A stretch of 64,000 nucleotides of DNA from Methanobrevibacter sp. (GTDB lineage: Archaea; Methanobacteriota; Methanobacteria; Methanobacteriales; Methanobacteriaceae): positions 1 to 64,000 of the forward strand of contig NZ_SUTI01000009.1 in NCBI RefSeq assembly GCF_015062985.1, read 5' to 3'. The notes under the pieces are model-generated. The model was not told where the DNA came from. It saw only the letters and a program-made list of their open reading frames with translations, and did no database searches. Below are positions 44,126 to 50,627 of this stretch, piece after piece. Both the position numbers and the translations under genes were made by a program. The first letter of the stretch is position 1. Every line of letters begins with the position of its first letter.

Positions 44126-45340
44126 GATATAAATAGAAAAAAATCATTAATACGTTCAAAGGAACTTGACAAAATCGCTATTAACGATAAAAAACATGAA
44201 TCAAAAGTCAGAACCGGATTTAGTGACTTTTCTAAAAATCTGTATGCCTCTAATAAAAATAAAATTTTAAATGAATTGAATGCAAGCGAAGAAGATTGGA
44301 ATAATCCTAAATGGCAATTAAAGAATCGTATTAGTGATGTGGATGAAATTTTAAAATATGTTGATCTTACGGCTGAAGAGTATAGGGATATAAAATGTGT
44401 CAGCGAAAAATATAGATTTGCAATAACTCCATATTATTTTTCATTAATCGATTTTAACAATCCTCTTTGTCCAATAAGATTGCAATCCATTCCAGATATT
44501 AGGGAATTTGATGAAACCGGCGAATTAGATCCAATGAATGAAAAACAATCAAATCCTTGCGGAAAAATCACCAGAAGATATCCTAACAAGTTGATTATCA
44601 ATGTTACTAATGCTTGTCCCATGTACTGCAGGCACTGCCAACGCCGCAGATTAATAGGCAGCTTTGATAAAAACAGTTCTAAAAACGATATTGACGAATC
44701 AATATATTTTATAAAAAATAATCCTGCAATCAGAGAAGTTTTGATTACCGGAGGAGATGCACTGCTGTTATCCAATAGGAAATTAGAATACATTTTTGAG
44801 GAATTATCCCATATCGACCATGTTGAAATACTAAGAGTCGGTACAAGAACATTAGCGACACTCCCATTTAGAATTAATGATGATTTGGCCATTTTACTTA
44901 GAAAATATAAAGTGCAACTCTCAACACAATTCAATCATGCATGTGAGATTACTCCGGAAGCCGTCAGGGCAATTGATTTGTTAGTCGATCATGGAGTGCT
45001 TGTAAGAAATCAGATGGTATTATTACATAATATTAATGACGATAAGTATTGTATTCAAAAAACCAATGAAGAATTGCAAAAGTATCGTGTAATCCCCTAT
45101 TATCTATTCCACCCGAAAGATATTCAAGGTACCAAACATTTCCAGGTCGATATTTCTAAAGGTTTGGAAATCATGAAACATTTGGAAGGCAGAACAAGCG
45201 GAATGTGCAAACCAACATACATCTACAATTCACCACTTGGCCTTGGCAAAGTGCCTTTGGTTCCAATTGAAAATATCCAATATGTTGAAGACGGATATAA
45301 TTTGACAACTTGGGAAAACAAAACAATTAAAAAACGTTAG
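44123..45340 (+). CDS. glutamate 2,3-aminomutase-like radical SAM enzyme (KamA family)
   Basis: A PLP- and SAM-dependent aminomutase, 405 residues counted from ATA 44123. The radical-SAM cluster is C165, C169 and C172 (CPMYCRHC). By memory alignment with clostridial lysine 2,3-aminomutase, the two Asp that bind the lysine side chain (D293, D330) are Lys332 (FHPK) and Asn369 (YIYN) here, 37 residues apart in both; Lys and Asn are what the glutamate 2,3-aminomutase has. The product would be beta-glutamate, a methanogen osmolyte. N-terminal homology-like text (SKELDKIAINDKKHESKVRTGFSDF) lies upstream of the first standard start, TTG 44276. No ablB acetyltransferase is adjacent. Confidence 0.8.
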   Translation: MDINRKKSLIRSKELDKIAINDKKHESKVRTGFSDFSKNLYASNKNKILNELNASEEDWNNPKWQLKNRISDVDEILKYVDLTAEEYRDIKCVSEKYRFAITPYYFSLIDFNNPLCPIRLQSIPDIREFDETGELDPMNEKQSNPCGKITRRYPNKLIINVTNACPMYCRHCQRRRLIGSFDKNSSKNDIDESIYFIKNNPAIREVLITGGDALLLSNRKLEYIFEELSHIDHVEILRVGTRTLATLPFRINDDLAILLRKYKVQLSTQFNHACEITPEAVRAIDLLVDHGVLVRNQMVLLHNINDDKYCIQKTNEELQKYRVIPYYLFHPKDIQGTKHFQVDISKGLEIMKHLEGRTSGMCKPTYIYNSPLGLGKVPLVPIENIQYVEDGYNLTTWENKTIKKR

Positions 45341-45479
45341 ATGCACCAATGTAGCCCCAGAATACTATTTTTAAAATTAAAAGTGAAATTTCTTTGTTGA
45401 AAAATGAATTTCTCCTATCATATGGGGTTATCAAAGCCAAACACAATCTGATAGTCAATAGAGCATCTTTCCAATACAT
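45327..45479 (-). CDS. short uncharacterised ORF
   Basis: The minus strand holds a 50-codon ORF (MYWKDALLTIRLCLALITPY at its start, GYIGASNVF at its end) in the gap after the aminomutase. It has amphipathic and basic segments but no recognised domain and no Shine-Dalgarno site. It overlaps the end of the aminomutase gene by 14 bases. It could be a small membrane peptide, a fragment of a decayed mobile gene, or chance. Confidence 0.25.
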   Translation of the reverse strand: MYWKDALLTIRLCLALITPYDRRNSFFNKEISLLILKIVFWGYIGASNVF

Positions 45480-45520
45480 ACGTAAAATATTAATAACAAT
45501 AATATTAAAAATATAAAATT

Positions 45521-46327
45521 ATGTTAGGATTGGAACTAAATCAAAGTCATATATTCCCATTTATTTTAGAAGTAATTGTTTTCTTGATATTGGTGGGGAT
45601 TGTTGAAGTTATTTCAAAAAGGGTAAAAAATAGTAATAGTAGAGTGCTGAATCCCAAGGAATATTTCCCTGAAGAAGAACTCCATTCATTAAGGCAAATA
45701 TTCTACTTGATAATGATGGGATTCTGTTTTACAAATCTATTATATTCCTTCATTTTCATCGAATCGGATATAATCTATTTTGTGATATTCGACATTATTC
45801 TTTCATTATATATTGCAACTACATTGGATAAAAGTTCCTTAAAAAATAAAATTTTACTATTCTTATTAATTCCATATGGATCTTTAAATTACATATTATT
45901 TGGTTTCAGTCTTATAGGGCTACTTGATTTAATCCATATCCCAGTATTCATTTACCTAATAAAACTATATTATGACAAATTTAGGGAATATACTCAATCA
46001 AATGGTTTGGGAATAACAATAATCATATTATTCATATTAGTCTTCGTTAGTTTTTTTATTACCCAAATTGCCGAAAATGTCAATGCACTAGATTCACTCG
46101 TTATGGTTTCAAATGCATTTACCAGTAATGGATATACTGTTCTAGGAGACTCCATTATTGGAAAAATCGACGATATCATTTTGGTTTGGGGAGGTTATCT
46201 GTTATCCGGCGTAGGTACCGCAACTTTAACAGCAGGAATTTTAACAAAACACTTTAACAAACAATTCGAAGAATTGAACAACAAAATTGATAGGTTGCAA
46301 GAATCAAATAAGAATGATGATGACTGA
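45521..46327 (+). CDS. membrane protein with pore-loop-like C-terminus
   Basis: A 268-residue protein with about six or seven hydrophobic helices and a charged C-terminal coiled segment (about 243-268). Between the last two helices lies NALDSLVMVSNAFTSNGYTVLGDSIIGKIDD (from about 189), a position and shape like the pore helix, filter and loop of a K+-type channel, where the canonical text is TTVGYGD. Here the centre reads TSNGYTVLGD. I do not recognise a named family. An ion-channel role is a hypothesis. No ribosome site is evident. It lies just before the Pno1-type gene. Confidence 0.6.
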   Translation: MLGLELNQSHIFPFILEVIVFLILVGIVEVISKRVKNSNSRVLNPKEYFPEEELHSLRQIFYLIMMGFCFTNLLYSFIFIESDIIYFVIFDIILSLYIATTLDKSSLKNKILLFLLIPYGSLNYILFGFSLIGLLDLIHIPVFIYLIKLYYDKFREYTQSNGLGITIIILFILVFVSFFITQIAENVNALDSLVMVSNAFTSNGYTVLGDSIIGKIDDIILVWGGYLLSGVGTATLTAGILTKHFNKQFEELNNKIDRLQESNKNDDD

Positions 46328-46420
46328 TTGATTTTGAACTGATGTTTTCAACCTAAATTTTAAATAACTTCGATTAAATAACTATTATTAATTGTAATTC
46401 AAAGAAAAAAAGGTGAAATT

Positions 46421-47038
46421 ATGCCAGAAACTGATTATTTAAAAATACCTCAAAATAGAGTAGGGGCATTAATTGGAAGCAATGGAAAAGTTAAGAAGTC
46501 CATTGAAAATGCAACTGGAACTATTCTCGATATAGACAGTGAGGAAGGAACAGTTTATATTACACCTAGAGAAGATATGGAAGATCCACTAGGCGTATGG
46601 AATGCAAATCATATTGTTAAAGCTGTAGCTCGAGGATTTAATCCCGAAGTTGCACTCAAATTAGTCAGTGATGATATTTATTTAGAAGTAATCAGCTTGC
46701 CGCTATATATAGGCAAATCAAAAAAAGCCCTTGCAAGACACAAAGGTAGAATTATTGGAAAAGACGGTAAAACTCGTGAAATAATAATGGAAATGGCTGA
46801 AGTGGATATGGCGATTTACGGAAAAACTGTTTCATTAATCGGTGAAATGGACAATATAATGGTTGCTAAAGAAGCTATTGAAATGATTTTAAATGGATCA
46901 AGGCATAAATCCGTCTATGGCTTTTTAGAACATAAAAAAGAAGATTTAAAAAGAAAAGAATTCAATGAATTGGTTGGAATCGAAGAAGATAAAATCGAAT
47001 TTAAAGATGGAATCGACTTCGATGAAAAAGACTACTAG
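46421..47038 (+). CDS. KH-domain RNA-binding protein, Pno1/Dim2-like
   Basis: Archaeal homologue of Pno1/Dim2, which binds the 3' end of small-subunit rRNA. The 205-residue protein has two KH domains: the first with RVGALIGSNGKVKKSIENATG (about 11-31), the second with HKGRIIGKDGKTREIIMEMAEV (about 107-128). Both have the GxxG loop (GSNG, GKDG). AGGTGAAATT precedes the ATG. In most related genomes this gene follows rio1 directly; here it is about 3.8 kb away, with four other genes between. A hairpin terminator follows the stop. Confidence 0.92.
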   Translation: MPETDYLKIPQNRVGALIGSNGKVKKSIENATGTILDIDSEEGTVYITPREDMEDPLGVWNANHIVKAVARGFNPEVALKLVSDDIYLEVISLPLYIGKSKKALARHKGRIIGKDGKTREIIMEMAEVDMAIYGKTVSLIGEMDNIMVAKEAIEMILNGSRHKSVYGFLEHKKEDLKRKEFNELVGIEEDKIEFKDGIDFDEKDY

Positions 47039-47066
47039 GAGCTAACCCTCCTAACTTTTTTTATTT
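47036..47066 (+). terminator. hairpin plus T-run terminator after the KH gene
   Basis: TAGGAG (47036-47041) pairs with CTCCTA (47048-47053) across a six-base loop and is followed by AC and a run of seven T. The stem includes the stop codon of the KH gene. Confidence 0.65.
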
Positions 47067-47380
47067 TATAAATTGATTATGAAAATTTCCATGAAATTTC
47101 ATATCAAAGAAACATTACAATATTAGCTATATTTTAATCAAAGAATACTATAAAAATTATGTCAATAATAGCAAACTATTATATACTTTAACAAATATAT
47201 ATAGATAGCATAGTGTAAATACTATATTTTCTACATGTTTTAAAATTATTATTTTACCACATATTTCTACAAGTCATATAGGGTGCTGTAAAAATATTAC
47301 TTTTCAAATGCTCTCTGACTTGATTTAAATATAACATCACATAATAAACTAAAACATATATAATTTTAGGAGGAAAAATA
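47067..47380. other. AT-rich intergenic region before top6B
   Basis: About 314 bases with no supportable gene on either strand. It should contain the promoter of top6B-top6A: an AT box with ATTTAAATATAA near 47323-47334 lies at a usable distance from the TTG at 47381. A short GC-richer patch (about 47270-47310) shows no tRNA or coding structure I can recognise. Confidence 0.5.
47368..47373 (+). promoter_or_regulatory. Shine-Dalgarno site fixing the top6B TTG start
   Basis: AGGAGG lies seven bases before TTG at 47381, where homology to topoisomerase VI B begins. It is the strongest ribosome site in this part of the window. Confidence 0.8.
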
Positions 47381-49084
47381 TTGGCTCAACAAGGAATTGA
47401 TTGGGATGAAGACTTTGACAGATTAACTCCATCCCAGTTCTTTAGGAAAAACAAGCAGATGTTAGGATTTACCGGTAAAATCCGTTCCTTAACTATTGTA
47501 TTCCACGAACTGATTACAAACAGTTTTGATGCATGTGAAGAAGCGGGAATCTTGCCGGACATTGACATCGAATTAAAACGTGTTGACAAGGAACATTACA
47601 TCTTGAAACACAAGGATAACGGTCCGGGAATTCCTGAAGACTACGTAATGCAAGTATACTGTATGATGTTTGCAGGATCCAAATTCAGAAACATACAATC
47701 CAGAGGACAACAGGGTTTAGGTTGTAGTGGATGTGTACTTTTATCCCAAATGACAACCGGTAAACCTGCTCGTGTAATTTCATGTTACAAAGAAGGAGAT
47801 GAAATTAAAGGAGTAAAAATGAAATTCCAAATGGATGTGGAAAACAACCGTGGAATTTTAATGGAAAGAGAGGATTATCCTGCTGAAAGTACTGGAGTAT
47901 GTATTGAATTGCAATTTAAAGACGTGTCTTACTCCCTTGCAGAACAAGGTGCTTTCGAATACATCAGAAGAACCATGATTGGAAACCCTCATGCAAGAAT
48001 CACATTCAGAGACCCATCCGGACACAAATATATCTTCAAAAGGGCAGCAGATGTTGTTCCAGTACAACCAAAAGAAGTATTGCCTCACCCTAAAGGTGTA
48101 AGTGCTGATGATTTAATGACAATGGCTAAAAATACTGACAGCAGAAGATATAAAAGCATGCTAACTTCATCACTTTCAAGAATGTCCAACAAAAGAGTGG
48201 ATGAAATCGCAGAAATGACTGGAATTGACATGAACAAACGTCCAAAAGCTATGACATTCCCTGAAGCAGAAGCTATTGTTCACTGTTTTAAGAAAATGAA
48301 ATTTATGGCACCGCCAACAGACGGACTCATACCAATCGGATCCGAACAGATTGAAAAAGGTATGAAACAGATTCTCAAACCGGAATTTGTCACAACTATT
48401 ACAAGAAAACCAGTAACCTACCAAGGTGGTGTTTCATTTATTATTGAAGCCGGTCTTGCATATGGTGGAAATGCAGGAAGAGTAACTAACGAAAAAAGAA
48501 AATCTGAAATTATGAGATTCGCAAATAGAGTTCCATTAACCTTTGATGCAGGTAGCTGTGCGATTACAGAAGCTCTTAAAAGTATCGATTGGAAACGTTA
48601 CGGTTTAAAAGACATGGACAATACACCATTAACTTTATTTGTAAACATTATCTCAACACAGGTACCATATCTCTCAACAGGTAAACAGAGCGTATCACCA
48701 GAACCTGAAATCGTTCACGAAATCAGACAGGCAACAATGAAATTAGCCCGTAAATTACAAAAACATATCAGGGCTAAAAGAGCAGCTAAAGAAAAAGAAA
48801 AACGTTCCAAAGTATTTGAAGAATATGTTCCTGTTATCATCGAAGAAGCTGCAAAACTTGGTGAAACCGGAGTTCCTGAATATCAGGAAGTCCTGGCAAA
48901 AGTTACTAAAAGAGCGCTTGCAGAATTGCTTGGTGAAACAGTTGATGAAGAAGAGGAAGAAGAAGTACTTGATGCACTCATCATGGAAGAAGTTGATGAA
49001 TTCGGACATGTTGTTGAAAACAGCGATTCCACATTAGACAGCTTCATGGAAGATGATGATGAAGAAGAATTTGAGGACGAATAG
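47381..49084 (+). CDS. top6B: type II DNA topoisomerase VI subunit B
   Basis: The ATPase (GHKL) subunit of the archaeal topoisomerase that relaxes and decatenates DNA. The 567-residue protein has the Bergerat motifs HELITNSFDACEEAG (motif I, about 42-56), DNGPGIPEDYV (motif II, about 79-89) and SRGQQGLGCSGC (motif III, about 107-118), and the transducer-domain switch lysine in STGKQSVSPEPEI (about 426-438). The C-terminus is acidic. It starts at TTG with a perfect ribosome site. top6A follows nine bases later. Confidence 0.96.
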   Translation: MAQQGIDWDEDFDRLTPSQFFRKNKQMLGFTGKIRSLTIVFHELITNSFDACEEAGILPDIDIELKRVDKEHYILKHKDNGPGIPEDYVMQVYCMMFAGSKFRNIQSRGQQGLGCSGCVLLSQMTTGKPARVISCYKEGDEIKGVKMKFQMDVENNRGILMEREDYPAESTGVCIELQFKDVSYSLAEQGAFEYIRRTMIGNPHARITFRDPSGHKYIFKRAADVVPVQPKEVLPHPKGVSADDLMTMAKNTDSRRYKSMLTSSLSRMSNKRVDEIAEMTGIDMNKRPKAMTFPEAEAIVHCFKKMKFMAPPTDGLIPIGSEQIEKGMKQILKPEFVTTITRKPVTYQGGVSFIIEAGLAYGGNAGRVTNEKRKSEIMRFANRVPLTFDAGSCAITEALKSIDWKRYGLKDMDNTPLTLFVNIISTQVPYLSTGKQSVSPEPEIVHEIRQATMKLARKLQKHIRAKRAAKEKEKRSKVFEEYVPVIIEEAAKLGETGVPEYQEVLAKVTKRALAELLGETVDEEEEEEVLDALIMEEVDEFGHVVENSDSTLDSFMEDDDEEEFEDE

Positions 49085-49093
49085 GTGATTTAA

Positions 49094-50191
49094 ATGACTA
49101 AAGCGGAACAAGAAGGCAAATCACATAAAGAACTCAGGAAAGAATACACCTATAACAAATTAAAAGGTTTAGGTCAGGAAATCATTGAAGAGATTGAAAA
49201 AAATAAAGTTCCTAACATCAGAGTTCCTTCACGTGGTACTGGAAACATTGTTTATGATGATGCAAAAAGATACTATGTATTAGGCGACAGATATGGTAGA
49301 AGATCATTAGGAAACGTGAAACAAATCAGAAAATTAGGACAGATGGTTTATGTTGCTAATTTCTGTAAAGACTTAGTGGCCCGTGAAAAAACAGCAACCA
49401 TCAGGGAAATGTACTATGTTTCCGAAGGTTGGGGAATCAGTTTTAAATCACAGCAAGAATCCAACATCGTTGGAGAGGATTTGGAAGTAACACTAGGTAC
49501 TACCCGTGAAGACTTAGGTTTAATGCCAGAAGAAGACGGTGCATCCGTATATGGAGACATTACTTTACTTGATGAAGTGGAAGTTAATGCTTCAAAAATG
49601 GGAAAATCTGGTTATACAATATCACCTACAATTGACCAAGTAGACTTCTTAGATCATAATGTAGACAAAGTATTGGCAGTGGAAACAATGGGAATGTTCC
49701 ACAGGTTAGTCCAAGAAAATGCTCATGAAAGATTTAATTGTTTAATTGTTGGGCTTAAAGGACAAGCCGCACGTGCTACAAGAAGGTTTATTAAAAGAGT
49801 CAACACAGAACTTGACCTTCCAGTATACATCTGTAACGACGGAGACCCTTGGGGATTCCACATTGCACAGGTAATTATTTCTGGAAGTGCAAAACTAGCT
49901 CACGTTAACCATGACCTCGCTACTCCTGACGCCAAATTTATCGGAGTAACAGCATCTGATATTATCAATTATGACTTACCGACTGATAAACTCAAAGATG
50001 TTGACGTCATGAGACTTAAAGAGCTTGCTAAAGACCCAAGGTATAAAACTGATTTCTGGCAAACAGAAATTAAAAAGATGCTTAAAATTGGTAAAAAAGC
50101 AGAACAGCAATCTTTCTCCAAATATGGGCTTGAATACGTTGTAGACGAATACTTCCCAGCCAAATTTGAAGAAATGGAAAATCAAGCATGA
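49094..50191 (+). CDS. top6A: type II DNA topoisomerase VI subunit A
   Basis: The Spo11-like DNA-cleaving subunit. The catalytic Tyr lies in the winged-helix part of REMYYVSEGWGISFK (about 109-123). The Toprim domain has the metal-binding Glu of VETMGMFHRLVQE (about 196-208) and the D-x-D of YICNDGDPWGFHI (about 245-257). Length 365 is normal. AGGTGATTTAA precedes the ATG. The stop codon falls within a terminator hairpin. Confidence 0.96.
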   Translation: MTKAEQEGKSHKELRKEYTYNKLKGLGQEIIEEIEKNKVPNIRVPSRGTGNIVYDDAKRYYVLGDRYGRRSLGNVKQIRKLGQMVYVANFCKDLVAREKTATIREMYYVSEGWGISFKSQQESNIVGEDLEVTLGTTREDLGLMPEEDGASVYGDITLLDEVEVNASKMGKSGYTISPTIDQVDFLDHNVDKVLAVETMGMFHRLVQENAHERFNCLIVGLKGQAARATRRFIKRVNTELDLPVYICNDGDPWGFHIAQVIISGSAKLAHVNHDLATPDAKFIGVTASDIINYDLPTDKLKDVDVMRLKELAKDPRYKTDFWQTEIKKMLKIGKKAEQQSFSKYGLEYVVDEYFPAKFEEMENQA

Positions 50192-50222
50192 GCTTGATAT
50201 TTTCCTCCTTTTTTTATTTTTT
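50181..50222 (+). terminator. hairpin plus T-run terminator after top6A
   Basis: ATCAAGC (50181-50187) pairs with GCTTGAT (50192-50198) with a four-base loop, followed by ATTTTCCTCC and T-runs of seven and eight. It ends the top6 operon and insulates the copper unit downstream. Confidence 0.65.
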
Positions 50223-50244
50223 TTAAAATATTTCTAAGATAACA

Positions 50245-50282
50245 TTTATATACTAAAAGAACTATATACCCCCATAGGTATA
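50245..50282 (+). promoter_or_regulatory. csoR promoter with CsoR-type operator
   Basis: A TATA box, TTTATATA, is at 50245-50252. The expected transcript start (about 50275) falls inside an inverted repeat at 50265-50282: TATACCC, four bases, AGGTATA (one mismatch). The same 7-4-7 design recurs before the ATPase gene. G/C runs separated by A/T at this spacing are typical of operators of CsoR-family repressors. Binding would block initiation and give autoregulation. Confidence 0.7.
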
Positions 50283-50294
50283 GGATGTGTTATT

Positions 50295-50567
50295 TTGAAA
50301 GAATGTATGGATAGCGAAAATTTACATAGGAGACTTAAAAAAATCATAGGACAATTAAATGCAATTGATCGTATGATTGACGAAGATATTCCTTGTGAAC
50401 AAATATTAATGCAAGTAAATGCATCAAAATCCGCATTACATAAAGTAGGACACATCATTGTTGAAGGACACTTAGAACATTGTGTAAAACAAGCTATTGA
50501 AGACAAAGATTCAGATGAAGCAATAAGTGATCTTTCATCAATTTTAGAATACTACTCCAGGATTTAA
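50295..50567 (+). CDS. csoR: CsoR-family copper-sensing repressor
   Basis: A 90-residue all-helical repressor of the CsoR/RcnR/FrmR family. Counting from TTG 50295, Cys34, His59 and Cys63 reproduce the spacing (25 and 4) of Cys36, His61 and Cys65, the Cu(I) ligands of Mycobacterium tuberculosis CsoR. Cu(I) binding should release the repressor from DNA. An ATG at 50307 is an alternative start, in which case the chain is 86 residues. The gene is followed by a P1B ATPase and a CopZ-like chaperone, both probably under its control. Confidence 0.88.
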   Translation: MKECMDSENLHRRLKKIIGQLNAIDRMIDEDIPCEQILMQVNASKSALHKVGHIIVEGHLEHCVKQAIEDKDSDEAISDLSSILEYYSRI

Positions 50568-50585
50568 TTTTTTTTAAAATAACAT

Positions 50586-50603
50586 TATACCCTATGGGGT
50601 ATA
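50586..50603 (+). promoter_or_regulatory. CsoR-type operator before the P1B ATPase gene
   Basis: A perfect inverted repeat, TATACCC-TATG-GGGTATA, lies 24 bases before the ATPase ATG. A TTTTAAAAT box ends a few bases upstream (about 50573-50581), so the operator sits between TATA box and start site. It matches the csoR-proximal site in arm sequence and spacing. Confidence 0.75.
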
Positions 50604-50627
50604 CCTATACTATTGGGGCTGTTTAAT

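Noticed and set aside
48755..49009. Phe/Cys-rich minus-strand ORFs inside top6B and other genes
   Set aside because: These are mirror frames of Glu/Lys-rich coding sequence, with no ribosome sites or domains.
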